From assembly GCF_009858175.1 (NCBI RefSeq), contig NZ_CP047393.1, positions 1,612,001 through 1,676,000 on the forward strand: a stretch of DNA of 64,000 bases, read 5' to 3'. A program made the position numbers and the translations under genes. Shown piece after piece: positions 26,082-34,487 of the stretch. Below the pieces are notes generated by a model. That model worked only from the letters and a program-made list of their open reading frames with translations, made no database searches and was not told the DNA's origin. The DNA is from Pontibacillus sp. HMF3514. GTDB taxonomy: Bacteria > Bacillota > Bacilli > Bacillales > BH030062. Positions within the stretch are counted from its first letter, which is position 1, and the number at the start of each line of letters is the position of its first letter.

Positions 26082-26207
26082 TATAAATGGTTTATATCTA
26101 TCAAATTAAAGGTATCAATAGAGAGGAAAGAAAATAAGTTTACCTCATTCAAAAAATAAGCGCACTTAGCTAATATAGATGTGGTATGAAAGGTGGCAAC
26201 AAGAAAA

Positions 26208-26735
26208 ATGGATATAGAAAGTCAACGATTATTTATTAAACCCATTTCAATTGAAGAAGCACAAAACTTAATGGTAGATGCAGAAAGTTATCCTGAATGG
26301 CTTGATGTTCCTTATGATGCCCTTTGGCCTGATGACGGATTAAAAGCTCTATTGCCTATTTATGTAGAGGCACTTGAAAAAGATGAAAAGGAATATGGGT
26401 TTGGTCCATGGATCATGCTTGATAAACACAAGCAAATGGTGATTGGAGATATAGGATTTAAAGGTTCTCCAATTAGTGGAATCGTTGAGATTGGGTATTA
26501 CGTTTCGAAAATACACCGTAACCAAGGTTATGCTAAAGAAGCTGTGGAAGCGATGTTACAGTGGGCGTTTAGTCATGAGGATGTTAGAATTGTAACAGCT
26601 TCGTGCCAACCGAGTAATATTCCGTCCTGTCGTGTTTTAGAATCATGTGGTTTTATGAAGAGTCGAGAGGAGGATGGCGTCGTTTGGTTTGAGACCCGAA
26701 AGGAGAGACATTATGGAAAGGATCGTACATTGTGA
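26208..26735 (+). CDS. GNAT family N-acetyltransferase (RimJ/RimL-like)
   Basis: The 175-residue protein has the ribosomal-type acetyltransferase fold: an N-terminal ESQRLFIKPI strand, acetyl-CoA loop IHRNQGYAKEAVEAML (Q/R-x-x-G-x-A/G), and NIPSCRVLESCGF near the end. The substrate is unknown. A GTG at 26193 is possible, but the ATG at 26208 is about 12 bases behind AAAGGTGG. Its last 23 bases overlap the next gene, a second acetyltransferase, so the two are translationally coupled. Confidence 0.85.
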   Translation: MDIESQRLFIKPISIEEAQNLMVDAESYPEWLDVPYDALWPDDGLKALLPIYVEALEKDEKEYGFGPWIMLDKHKQMVIGDIGFKGSPISGIVEIGYYVSKIHRNQGYAKEAVEAMLQWAFSHEDVRIVTASCQPSNIPSCRVLESCGFMKSREEDGVVWFETRKERHYGKDRTL

Positions 26736-27876
26736 TAGGAATCATGATGATGCAGTTTTGGACCTAGGGGAGTATGCCTTTCGCTATAAATTAAGTGAGT
26801 CAGAGCGTAACCTTAGAAAAGAACGTATGAAGCAAGAACATATTATAGGTATATTTGAAGAGGAGCTACTTGCATCTAAACTTCATTTACTCCCACAATA
26901 CTTATTTTTAGGTGGTAAATCCATACCTTTTGGAGGGATTGCAGGAGTTGCTACATGGCCTGAATTTCGAAGAAAAGGACATGTGAGTCAATTAATGAAT
27001 AAATCTCTTGAAGAAATGCGATCGAGACATATGCCTCTCTCCATGCTACACCCGTTTGATATTGATTTTTATCGCAAGTTTGGTTGGGAGTTAACTCAAT
27101 ACACACACACAGTTGATTTAAAGCCTAGAGACATCCCTTCATATAAAATAAAGGGAAATGTAGCCAGAGTAAAATATGATGAGAATAAGCGTGTATTACA
27201 TGAGATATACAGGCGTCATGCTAAACGTTATGGACTGATGTTGGATAGAAACGAATATTGGTGGAAATATCGAGTTATTTCTGAGGATGACTTCATTTTA
27301 ATGTCATATAACGAAAAGGGAGAAGAGGACGGATTTCTCATAGCTAACATAAGTAAAGACCAACTAACGATAGAAGAATGGTTTTATGATTCAAATGAAG
27401 CATCTCAACGGTTACTTACTTGGATTCGTAATCATGATTCGATGGTTCAGAAGGTCAAAATGATGTTAGCACCAGACGATCCTATATTATTTTATTTACA
27501 TAATCCACGTGTAAAAGAGGATCGACATGCGTATTTTATGTCAAGAATAGTAGATGTGGAATCGTTTTTCACACAGTACCCTTATCAAAATCATGCAGAT
27601 GTAACGGTTCAGCTAGATGTTACAGATGAGGCAGCTGAGTGGAATAATGGTTCTTGGTTCTTAACCATACAAAACAAACAGGTTTCAATTACAAACGATT
27701 CTCAGGAAACTGATGTCTATGTAAAAGGGGATATTCAATCCTTAGCAGCTTTATGGCTTAATGCACAAAGAGTGGAGGATTTATTATTTTTTAAACGAAT
27801 CCACGTTGAAGGGGATATAGAACAGTTGAAGACCCTTATCGTCAAAGAGACCCCTGCATTATTAGATTTTTTCTAA
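26713..27876 (+). CDS. Eis-type acetyltransferase (GNAT plus SCP2-like domain)
   Basis: The 387-residue protein has the Eis family order: an N-terminal GNAT domain with FGGIAGVATWPEFRRKGHVS (acetyl-CoA loop R-R-K-G-H) and FYRKFGWE, a second divergent GNAT-like domain in the middle, and a C-terminal sterol-carrier-like domain ending with the carboxylate TPALLDFF. Eis proteins acetylate amines on aminoglycosides or peptides; the substrate here cannot be predicted. AAAGGAGAGA precedes the ATG inside the preceding gene. A bidirectional terminator follows. Confidence 0.9.
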   Translation: MERIVHCDRNHDDAVLDLGEYAFRYKLSESERNLRKERMKQEHIIGIFEEELLASKLHLLPQYLFLGGKSIPFGGIAGVATWPEFRRKGHVSQLMNKSLEEMRSRHMPLSMLHPFDIDFYRKFGWELTQYTHTVDLKPRDIPSYKIKGNVARVKYDENKRVLHEIYRRHAKRYGLMLDRNEYWWKYRVISEDDFILMSYNEKGEEDGFLIANISKDQLTIEEWFYDSNEASQRLLTWIRNHDSMVQKVKMMLAPDDPILFYLHNPRVKEDRHAYFMSRIVDVESFFTQYPYQNHADVTVQLDVTDEAAEWNNGSWFLTIQNKQVSITNDSQETDVYVKGDIQSLAALWLNAQRVEDLLFFKRIHVEGDIEQLKTLIVKETPALLDFF

Positions 27877-27887
27877 AAGAATATAAA

Positions 27888-27924
27888 GAAAGAGGGAGGC
27901 CAAATGGCTTCCCTCTTTTTATAT
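27888..27924. terminator. Bidirectional terminator after the Eis-type gene
   Basis: AAAGAGGGAGGCC and GGCTTCCCTCTTT form the stem with flanking A and T runs. It overlaps the very end of the convergent AI-2E family gene. Confidence 0.85.
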
Positions 27925-29022
27925 CTTCCAATTCATTTTGATGATCCCAGCTTCTCTAGCCGAATTAAATGCTATGACGATTAGTGGACCAATAAAGAAT
28001 CCAAGAACACCGATAAGCTTCAAACCTAAATACATAGCAATAAGCGTTGCAAGTGGTGATAATCCGATATGACGGCCCATTACTTTCGGTTCAACTGTAC
28101 GACGAATGGCTAATAGGACGATGGCTAATATGGAAAGCTTTGTACCAAATACGACATCTCCTGTTAAAAATACGTACAATGCCCATGGACCAACTACAGC
28201 AATTGATCCGATAATTGGAATGAAATCTACCACCCAAATGATGAGTGACATAATGATTGCGACTTTTGGTGCTATAAACAATAATCCAATCAAGCTAAAT
28301 ATAAAAATAATAAGCGATACTAGAAATTGCGCTTTAAGAAAGCCAAATACAACATAAGAAAGTCTGGAATTCATGAATCGTACTTTCTCTGCAGTTTTCG
28401 TTGTCATATACTCATAAGATTTCGCTTTTAATCGCGGCATTTCCAACATAAAGAGGAATAGGGCAATTAAATATACTAGAAAGCTAACCAAGTATTGAGG
28501 TAGTTGGCTCGCCCAATTTGTAACCTTATCAATATTTATAAATTGAAAACTCTTTTTATAGCTATTAAATTGCTTAGACATTTGATCTTCAAATGCTTTA
28601 GTGTACTTTTCAGGGAATTGACCGGCTAATTGATTGTAATCTTCTTCCCACTCAAATACAAAATCCTCAACTTGTGAAATATACGTATCAGCGTTTTCTG
28701 CAACTTGTATGACTTGTGTAACAACCTTGGTTACAACATAGGTTCCAATGATGGAGATTAATACAAGAAAAGCTATGTACACAATGATTACTGATAGTTT
28801 TCGTTTAAATTTAAATCGATACTGCAACATACGGACTGCAGGATTTAGGAATAAAGCTGTAACGAACGCTGTTATTATAGGTATTGAGACAGGTAATATA
28901 AAATAAGCGGCAATTAAAAATAATATGCCTACAAAAAGTATTATCCATTGTTTTTTACTAAGGATTCGAAACAATTTTGATCTGGAGGCTCCTTTCACTA
29001 CATCTCTATTTAAATATAGCAT
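27919..29022 (-). CDS. AI-2E family (YtvI/YrrI-like) membrane protein
   Basis: The 367-residue protein has seven to eight membrane helices, with a central extracytoplasmic helical region (about 110-190) and the C-terminal family signature PKVMGRHIGLSPLATLIAMY followed by GLKLIGVLGFFIGPL. Members include YtvI, a sporulation membrane protein, and putative permeases or antiporters; I cannot choose among them. The start is uncertain. The ATG at 29022 has a poor ribosome binding site, while AAAGGAG lies inside the frame about 40 bases later, without a well-spaced standard start. Confidence 0.85.
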   Translation of the reverse strand: MLYLNRDVVKGASRSKLFRILSKKQWIILFVGILFLIAAYFILPVSIPIITAFVTALFLNPAVRMLQYRFKFKRKLSVIIVYIAFLVLISIIGTYVVTKVVTQVIQVAENADTYISQVEDFVFEWEEDYNQLAGQFPEKYTKAFEDQMSKQFNSYKKSFQFINIDKVTNWASQLPQYLVSFLVYLIALFLFMLEMPRLKAKSYEYMTTKTAEKVRFMNSRLSYVVFGFLKAQFLVSLIIFIFSLIGLLFIAPKVAIIMSLIIWVVDFIPIIGSIAVVGPWALYVFLTGDVVFGTKLSILAIVLLAIRRTVEPKVMGRHIGLSPLATLIAMYLGLKLIGVLGFFIGPLIVIAFNSAREAGIIKMNWKI

Positions 29023-29114
29023 GAAGCAGCTGCTTTGAACAGTTTATCAGCTTGATTCGATAACATGTCCTACGCCTGTTTTGCATATGTATGTATTAAC
29101 ATAGGAGGGACGTT

Positions 29115-29537
29115 ATGTGGAAAGAATTCAAAGCTTTTGCTATTAAAGGGAATGTTTTTGACTTAGCTATCGCTGTCATTATCGGTGCTGCTTTTAGTAA
29201 AATAGTCGATTCACTTGTGAATGATATTATTATGCCTTCTGCAGGTCTCTTAATAGGTGGTGTGAACCTAAAGGACCTATCATTCTCCATTCATGAAGTT
29301 ACAATCCAATATGGAGCTTTTCTGCAAACGATGGTGGACTTTTTTATTATTGCATTTGGTATTTTTATGTTTTTGAAGGTGATTTTTAAACTTAGAGGGA
29401 AATCAAAAAGCTATCAGTTTCAAGAAGAAACTACGGACCAAATACTTAGTGAGATCCGAGATATTGTAAAAGATTCTCATCAAATAAGATACCAAAATGC
29501 TGATAAAAGACCTGAGATCAAACTAAAAGTGAAATAA
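29115..29537 (+). CDS. mscL: Large-conductance mechanosensitive channel MscL
   Basis: The 140-residue protein has the MscL N-terminal helix MWKEFKAFAIKGNVFDLAIA, the pore helix TM1 (about 15-43), periplasmic loop, TM2 (about 70-92) and a charged C-terminal helix bundle. It opens on hypo-osmotic shock to release solutes. The tail after TM2 carries an unusual Gln-rich insert relative to the E. coli protein but the length is within range. GGAGGGACGTT precedes the ATG. A terminator follows. Confidence 0.96.
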   Translation: MWKEFKAFAIKGNVFDLAIAVIIGAAFSKIVDSLVNDIIMPSAGLLIGGVNLKDLSFSIHEVTIQYGAFLQTMVDFFIIAFGIFMFLKVIFKLRGKSKSYQFQEETTDQILSEIRDIVKDSHQIRYQNADKRPEIKLKVK

Positions 29538-29573
29538 GAAAAAGGGATGGTAATTACCCAACCCTTTTTCCAA
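29538..29573. terminator. Terminator between mscL and the YugN-CBS gene
   Basis: AAAAAGGG-TTGG type pairing: AAAAAGGGATGG on the left and CCAACCCTTTTT on the right, serving convergent genes. Confidence 0.75.
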
Positions 29574-29582
29574 TAGATATCA

Positions 29583-30335
29583 TTAATGTTGATGTTGATC
29601 AGTAGGTAGTTCTGATAATGAAATGATGCCTACAAGCTTTTCACCTTTAACAATTGGTAAGTGTTGAAGGTTTTTATCATTCATTAGTTTGCGTGCTTCT
29701 TCAACTGTAGTGTCTGGTGTAGCTGAAGGGGCATGATCGTCCATAACTTCTTGTACTTTTGTAGAGCCTTCTTTATTCTCAGCATATCCTTTATTGATCA
29801 TAGTGCGTTCAGTAAGAAGACCTACATATTTTTGCTCAGCTTCACATACTGGAACTACACCAATGTCATTTTCTTTCATTTTGGATGCAGCTGTAGATAA
29901 GTTATCTTCAGGAGTACAAACGGCAACATCTTCCTTCATTACATCGCTTACAGGGATACTTGTCGTATCTACCTTTTTAAATTCTTGAATTAGTTCTTTA
30001 GCTTTACTTAACAAGCTATTTGAACGGTCTACTAGGGATGATGGGAATTCTTCTCCATCACCATATTCAACGCCATGTGGATAGTAATGTTTTCCAAGTA
30101 ATGGTGTCATAAGTTTAATAACAGCATTTCCTCTGTCCACGTCACCTTCAACAGCGTAACCTTGCACGCGTAGGTAATACGTAATATTCTTCTCTGCTGC
30201 GTCTAGCTTATAGTCATATGTAACTCGTTCATAGTCCCATTGACCACCGCGAACAAATCCTGCTTTATCCATTAAGTAATCTAATTTATGAAGGTCTACA
30301 ACTGCACCTTCAATTCCTTTACCCTCGATTTTCAT
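29583..30335 (-). CDS. YugN-like domain fused to a CBS-domain pair
   Basis: A 250-residue fusion. Residues 1 to about 120 match the YugN/YlbA family (GGQWDYERVTYDYK, YYLRVQGYAVEGDVD, TPLLGKHYYPHG). Residues about 125-250 are two CBS motifs (VSDVMKEDVAVCTPEDNLS and VQEVMDDHAPSATPDTTVEE), which usually bind adenosyl ligands. The CBS half resembles the neighbouring ylbB product over its whole length. B. subtilis ylbA, at this locus, has no CBS pair as far as I recall. I choose the ATG at 30335, five bases behind AGGTGG. Role unknown; nucleotide-responsive regulation is an inference. Confidence 0.85.
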   Translation of the reverse strand: MKIEGKGIEGAVVDLHKLDYLMDKAGFVRGGQWDYERVTYDYKLDAAEKNITYYLRVQGYAVEGDVDRGNAVIKLMTPLLGKHYYPHGVEYGDGEEFPSSLVDRSNSLLSKAKELIQEFKKVDTTSIPVSDVMKEDVAVCTPEDNLSTAASKMKENDIGVVPVCEAEQKYVGLLTERTMINKGYAENKEGSTKVQEVMDDHAPSATPDTTVEEARKLMNDKNLQHLPIVKGEKLVGIISLSELPTDQHQH

Positions 30336-30647
30336 ACCTTCCACCTCACAAAATTCTGTCTAACCTAAATTCATAATCTAAATCCATCATATAAAAAAGT
30401 TGGCAACGTTGCAATTGTTTACAAACGAATTCAAGAAAAATTCAAGAAAACTTCTATAAATGTGTTTATTATTGTGTGAAAGAATGTCGTTCCATTGTAA
30501 CCAGTTCAGTTAAATTTTTAGCATACACCAAGAACACTATGCAAAAAATTAAATTTTTCGGACACACTAAGCTAGAAATGGGTGAGAGAGTTAAGAATTT
30601 CTTCACTTTCACCATTGAATACAATGAAACAAATGGAGGAGATTTAT
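30336..30647. other. Divergent intergenic region between the YugN-CBS gene and ylbB
   Basis: These 312 bases hold no convincing gene. GCAACGTTGC, a perfect ten-base palindrome inside AGTTGGCAACGTTGCAATTG, lies near 30400, followed by the direct repeat AATTCAAGAAAA / AATTCAAGAAAA. Both could be operator elements for the two divergent CBS genes. No clear promoter could be assigned. Confidence 0.4.
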
Positions 30648-31076
30648 ATGAAAGCCATTCGTGACGTAATGACAACAGATGTTTCTGTATGTACTTCAAA
30701 TGACACTCTGTATGAAGCAGCAGTTAAAATGAAGGAAAAAAACGTTGGAGCAATTCCAGTTTGTGACGATGACCAAAACTTACTTGGTATGGTAACAGAC
30801 CGTGACCTTGTTATTCGAGGATATGCGGAAAAGCATTCTGGATCGACAAAAATTCAAGAAGCTATGAGTGACCATTTAACTTCAGCTACTCCAGATACAT
30901 CCATTCAAGAGGCAAGTAAGCTTATGGCAGACAAACAAATTCGTCGTCTACCAATTGTAGAAAACGGCAAGTTAGTCGGTATCGTATCTCTTGGGGATCT
31001 TTCTATCGAGAAGGAATCAAATGAAGCTGCTGGACATGCATTAGAAGAAATATCTGAACGTCCAGAGGTTCACTAA
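30648..31076 (+). CDS. ylbB: YlbB, CBS-domain protein
   Basis: The 142-residue protein consists almost entirely of a CBS pair (VMTTDVSVCTSNDTLYEAA at the start and AMSDHLTSATPDTSIQEASK in the second half), plus a short acidic tail. CBS pairs bind AMP, ATP or SAM. ATGGAGGAG precedes the ATG at 30648; the longer frame from 30582 is not protein-like. It matches B. subtilis ylbB in position, before ylbC. It is strikingly similar to the CBS half of the divergent neighbour. Confidence 0.92.
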   Translation: MKAIRDVMTTDVSVCTSNDTLYEAAVKMKEKNVGAIPVCDDDQNLLGMVTDRDLVIRGYAEKHSGSTKIQEAMSDHLTSATPDTSIQEASKLMADKQIRRLPIVENGKLVGIVSLGDLSIEKESNEAAGHALEEISERPEVH

Positions 31077-31088
31077 GGTGTTTCTCAC

Positions 31089-31129
31089 ACAATCCTACCG
31101 TGGTTCATTCACATGGTAGGATTTTTTTG
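31089..31129 (+). terminator. Terminator of ylbB
   Basis: AATCCTACC-GTG and CAT-GGTAGGATT form the stem, followed by seven T. Confidence 0.88.
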
Positions 31130-31244
31130 TACCTCTCTGATATCCAACTTTAGAGCTCTTTTTTTCATCCTCTATTTTTCCTATCATATTTCTTCCTTTG
31201 TCCTACTATAATGAAGTAGAAATGGATAAAAAAGGAGTTTATCT

Positions 31245-32336
31245 ATGAGAAGGTTAAAGGTCATTATGATTATGTCCATTGTAGTTATTAGTTTCTATTT
31301 TGGATTTCCAGAAATTCAAAAAGGAGCAGACAAGCAAGAATCTGAATCCCCTAATACTCAAACAAAACCATCTAGTACATCTAAGAAGGAAGAAGCAGAA
31401 GAGCGAAAGGAAACGCCTTCAGAACCAAAAGAAGAGTATAAATATGATCTTTCAGGATCCATTTATGATGTTATTGGGCTAAGTGAAAAGGAAATCAAAA
31501 ACAAGTACGGAAAACCTGATAGAGAAGATCAGAGTCCTTATGGATACACATGGTGGATTTACAATCATGATGGTGTATATACTCAAATTGGTGTTGAAGG
31601 TGGGAAGGCTGTAACAATTTATACAATTGGACCGAAAATCTCAGCAGAGCCTCTTTTAACTGGGCAACCTTATGAATCTGTAGATGATATATTTGATATA
31701 TCAAATAATGTGAATGTTGAATACGATAATGGCTCTTACCAATTTAAATTGTCACAAGAAGATGTAGTACAGAGGCCATTAATACCATTAGGAAAAGACG
31801 TATATATGCAGTTATATTTTGATCAGTTTACAGAGAGATTATCTTCAATACGATTATTTACTGCAAACGTTCTGTTGGTTCATCAACCTTATGAGGTTTA
31901 CTATCGTGGAGAACTTCCTAAGCAACCATTAATCCTAAAGAGTGATTGGAATAAGATTGAAGAAGGTGTAGAACAGCAAATTTTTGATATTACAAACATG
32001 ATTCGACTTCGGTTTGATAAAAGTAGTGTATCCTGGCATGATAAGGTAGCTTCTGTAGCTTTTGATCATAGTAAAGACATGGCTATTCATAATTACTTTT
32101 CACATATTTCACTTGAAGGAGACGGACTAAAAGAGCGTTTGAAAGAGAATAAGGTCTATTACTTTTCTGCAGGTGAAAACATTGCCGCTCAATACCCGGA
32201 TGCCCCATCTACAGTAGAAGGATGGTTGAATAGTGAAGGGCACAGGGAAGCCTTACTTAATGAAGATTATACACATTTAGGAGTAGGGGTGTACCGCTAT
32301 TATTACACTCAAAACTTTTTACAAAAGCCGAAATAA
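31245..32336 (+). CDS. ylbC: YlbC, exported CAP-domain protein
   Basis: A 363-residue protein with an N-terminal signal or anchor (residues 4-22), a low-complexity Ser/Glu/Lys linker (25-65), the CAP-associated N-terminal domain (about 70-230, LSEKEIKNKYGKPDR) and a C-terminal CAP/SCP domain. The CAP motifs are SHISLEGDGLKERL, AGENIAAQYPDAPSTVEGW and NSEGHREALLNEDYTHLGVG, with the His and Glu residues of the cavity present. AAAAAGGAG precedes the ATG. It is extracellular or wall-associated; B. subtilis ylbC is of unknown function. Confidence 0.93.
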   Translation: MRRLKVIMIMSIVVISFYFGFPEIQKGADKQESESPNTQTKPSSTSKKEEAEERKETPSEPKEEYKYDLSGSIYDVIGLSEKEIKNKYGKPDREDQSPYGYTWWIYNHDGVYTQIGVEGGKAVTIYTIGPKISAEPLLTGQPYESVDDIFDISNNVNVEYDNGSYQFKLSQEDVVQRPLIPLGKDVYMQLYFDQFTERLSSIRLFTANVLLVHQPYEVYYRGELPKQPLILKSDWNKIEEGVEQQIFDITNMIRLRFDKSSVSWHDKVASVAFDHSKDMAIHNYFSHISLEGDGLKERLKENKVYYFSAGENIAAQYPDAPSTVEGWLNSEGHREALLNEDYTHLGVGVYRYYYTQNFLQKPK

Positions 32337-32388
32337 TCAATGTGTAGGTAATCTAATGAAATTGCAATGACAACTTTTTGAATGCATT

Positions 32389-32417
32389 CACGTGATGGGC
32401 ATGAGTCACATACATTA
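32389..32417 (+). promoter_or_regulatory. Candidate mother-cell (sigma-K or sigma-E type) promoter of ylbD
   Basis: CATACATTA (32409-32417) fits the sigma-K -10 form CATAnnnTA and also the sigma-E form CATACAnT. CAC at 32389-32391 is placed about 17 bases upstream, as for a sigma-K -35. It lies 40 bases before ylbD, a putative coat-protein gene. Confidence 0.35.
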
Positions 32418-32456
32418 CTGTATAACACGTATGTAGTAAAAGAGGTGACGTGATTC

Positions 32457-32897
32457 ATGAGTGGAAATGATTTACACCCATCCGTTCAGCAGTTTAAAGA
32501 TTTTGTGAGTAACCATCCGAAACTTGTCAAAGAAGTAAAAGATCAAGGTGCTTCCTGGCAACCTTATTATGAAAAGTGGGTATTGCTAGGGGAGGAGGAT
32601 TCGTATTGGGATCCTTATCGAGAGGAAGAAGCGGCTCAATCCAAGAACGCAGAAGAAACGAAAAATGAAGCTTCCAGTGAAGATAATAATCAGGAATTTA
32701 TGGGGCAACTAATGAGCATAGTGAATAAGGTTGACTTGAATAGAGTGCAGGAACACATTCAGCAATTAAATGGTGCCGTTCAAAATATCCAATCACTCGT
32801 TGGACAGTTTCAAGATATGAAAAAACAGTTACCTGGTCAAAGTCAAAATCAAGAGCGCCCTCAACGCAGATCACCATTTAGCTTCGGTCGAGACTAA
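32457..32897 (+). CDS. ylbD: YlbD, putative spore coat protein
   Basis: The 146-residue protein matches YlbD: LHPSVQQFKDFVSNHPKLV and a WQPYYEKWVLLGEEDSYW segment at the N terminus, then an acidic middle and a Gln-rich helical C terminus (QLNGAVQNIQSLVGQFQDM). GAGGTGACGTGATTC precedes the ATG. It is followed by ylbE after about 40 bases. Coat assignment comes from the B. subtilis annotation and is not proven here. Confidence 0.88.
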   Translation: MSGNDLHPSVQQFKDFVSNHPKLVKEVKDQGASWQPYYEKWVLLGEEDSYWDPYREEEAAQSKNAEETKNEASSEDNNQEFMGQLMSIVNKVDLNRVQEHIQQLNGAVQNIQSLVGQFQDMKKQLPGQSQNQERPQRRSPFSFGRD

Positions 32898-32938
32898 TAG
32901 AGCTTATCATTGAACACATTATGGTTAGGAGGGCCAAG

Positions 32939-33172
32939 ATGCAACCTGGTTTATATCAATACCTCGAGAGTCGTGAGGATTTACTCAAATTCATGCGTAT
33001 GAATCCTGAATGGTATCGTAAACTGACAAGAGATCCTAGTGTTTTACCTGCAATGGAGCAAGAATCGAAAGTTTATTTTGGTCAAACCGTAACGCAAAAA
33101 ATAGAGAGAGTAAATAACCAAATCCAGATGGTGCAAATGCTTATGCAAATGGCACAGGCAATGAAAGAGTAA
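32939..33172 (+). CDS. ylbE: YlbE-like protein
   Basis: A 77-residue protein with LYQYLESREDLLKFMRMNPEW typical of YlbE (the last residues shown exceed the core motif YLxSRxDLxxFxRxxPxWYR). It ends in a Gln/Met-rich helix. GGAGGGCCAAG precedes the ATG at 32939; the frame opens at 32921 without a suitable site. It follows ylbD closely and precedes ylbF, as in B. subtilis. Function unknown. Confidence 0.88.
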   Translation: MQPGLYQYLESREDLLKFMRMNPEWYRKLTRDPSVLPAMEQESKVYFGQTVTQKIERVNNQIQMVQMLMQMAQAMKE

Positions 33173-33250
33173 AAAAAGGGAAAAGGATTTAAATAGATGG
33201 TTTCGCTTTATTACTCCAATTTGGTATCATTTAAGGTGGAGGTGGATAGC

Positions 33251-33688
33251 TTGATAGCTACTACAGAAACCGTAGAAATTTTAGACAGATGCGAAAATTT
33301 AGGCCAAATCGTTTTGCAATCAGACGTTTATGAACAATACATTCAAGCCAAAGATGAGCTTGAAAAAGACATAGAAGCTCAGCGTTTAATTAAAGATTTT
33401 CAGAACACTAAAGATCATTATGAAGACGTTCAGCGCTTTGGAAGATATCATCCCGATTATAATACCATCATGAAGGATGTACGGGAGAAAAAGCGTGAGA
33501 TGGATATGCATGATCGTGTTGCAACGTATAAGATTGCAGAACGCAACTTGCAGAAACTGCTCGATGAAATAAGTCAAATTGTCGCATTTAGCATAAGTGA
33601 GCAAATCAAAGTACCGAAAGATGGGATGTTATTCCAGGACTCTGGCGGTTGTGGCTGTGGAAGTGGTGGAGGTTGCGGTTGTTCCTAA
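33251..33688 (+). CDS. ylbF: YlbF/RicF, competence and biofilm regulator
   Basis: YlbF is a subunit of the YlbF-YmcA-YaaT (RicFAT) complex, which carries Fe-S clusters and acts with RNase Y in mRNA maturation, affecting competence, biofilm and sporulation. The helical com_ylbF domain covers most of the chain, and the C terminus is a glycine-cysteine tail, GGCGCGSGGGCGCS, suited to metal or Fe-S binding. I choose the TTG at 33251 because GGTGGAGGTGG lies seven bases upstream; an ATG at 33197 (AAAAGGA upstream) would add 18 residues unlike the family. Confidence 0.88.
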   Translation: MIATTETVEILDRCENLGQIVLQSDVYEQYIQAKDELEKDIEAQRLIKDFQNTKDHYEDVQRFGRYHPDYNTIMKDVREKKREMDMHDRVATYKIAERNLQKLLDEISQIVAFSISEQIKVPKDGMLFQDSGGCGCGSGGGCGCS

Positions 33689-33689
33689 C

Positions 33690-34016
33690 TTAGCGTTGGA
33701 ATCGAATGCAGTCCTCACACAAATTCCCACAGCAGAACATTTTTCTTTGTGGTACTAAAAAGCGGATACGATATACAAATAGATCCTCACTTTCTCTAAC
33801 ATAATACATGGAGAGGGTGAGGGTTTTTCCTTTCATTGCCTTAGCAGCAGATACTTTCAGTGATGCTTCAATTTCTTCTCTTGAGACTTGTGAATGTTTC
33901 TTTTGTACATAAATAAACGGAAGTCCTGTTACAAATTTTCTGTAACAGTCCAAAACAGGTTCCTGAGCACTCATTGATTTTAAAAATAGATCCCAAGCAG
34001 ATTCTAACTGATTCAT
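33690..34016 (-). CDS. Hypothetical protein with C-terminal Cys cluster
   Basis: A 108-residue soluble protein that I do not recognise. The N-terminal half is helical (SAWDLFLKSMSAQEPVLDCY). The C terminus holds KMFCCGNLCEDCIRF, a CC-x3-C-x2-C pattern that could bind a metal or Fe-S cluster. The start is supported by ACGAGGAGATGTGAATC on the minus strand. It is encoded opposite to, and one base from, ylbF, whose own C terminus is Cys-rich. It is inserted between ylbF and ylbG relative to B. subtilis. Function unknown. Confidence 0.8.
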   Translation of the reverse strand: MNQLESAWDLFLKSMSAQEPVLDCYRKFVTGLPFIYVQKKHSQVSREEIEASLKVSAAKAMKGKTLTLSMYYVRESEDLFVYRIRFLVPQRKMFCCGNLCEDCIRFQR

Positions 34017-34178
34017 GATTCACATCTCCTCGTTAACGGGTTTCTCAACAAGTTTATTGAAGGAATTTTGAAAGTTTGCTAAACTTGTTAGAAATAACTG
34101 AAAATCTTTGGACTTATACTATAAATACTTAGATGTTTATTACAAGTTATAAAATAATTGAACGAAAGAGGATTCCAT

Positions 34179-34457
34179 ATGTTTACACAACGTCAAGGCT
34201 TGGTAGTATGGTTTCAAAACATGAAAAATGTTCGGCAGATTAAACGATATGGTCATTTGGTTTATGTGTCTAAAACGCTGAAACACGCTATTATTTACAT
34301 AAACCAAGAAGATCTCGATCATACAATGGAAAAGTTAAATCGTCTGAATTACGTTTCTAAAGTTGAGCCGTCTTATAAGCCATTCATTGCTACAGAATAT
34401 GAAAATTCTAAGCCAGATAAAGCAAAAGAGTATGATTATAAATTTGGTAGTATATAA
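34179..34457 (+). CDS. ylbG: YlbG (DUF2129)
   Basis: The 92-residue protein matches YlbG: RQGLVVWFQNMKNVRQIKRY followed by GHLVYVSK and NRLNYVSKVEPSYKPF. It is a small alpha/beta protein with no known activity, conserved in Bacillales. The frame opens at a TTG (34158), but AGAGGATTCCAT places the start at the ATG at 34179. A bidirectional terminator follows. Confidence 0.9.
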   Translation: MFTQRQGLVVWFQNMKNVRQIKRYGHLVYVSKTLKHAIIYINQEDLDHTMEKLNRLNYVSKVEPSYKPFIATEYENSKPDKAKEYDYKFGSI

Positions 34458-34485
34458 AAGCATGGGATTACTCCCATGCTTTTTC
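34456..34485. terminator. Bidirectional terminator after ylbG
   Basis: AAAGCATGGGA and TCCCATGCTTT with a short ATTAC loop, flanked by A and T runs, between convergent genes. Confidence 0.85.
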
Positions 34486-34487
34486 TA

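Noticed and set aside
30476..30664. 62-codon ORF upstream of ylbB
   Set aside because: It overlaps the ylbB ribosome binding site and start in another frame, and its composition is not protein-like.
32921..32938. Upstream GTG start of ylbE
   Set aside because: It lies inside the ribosome binding site that serves the ATG at 32939.
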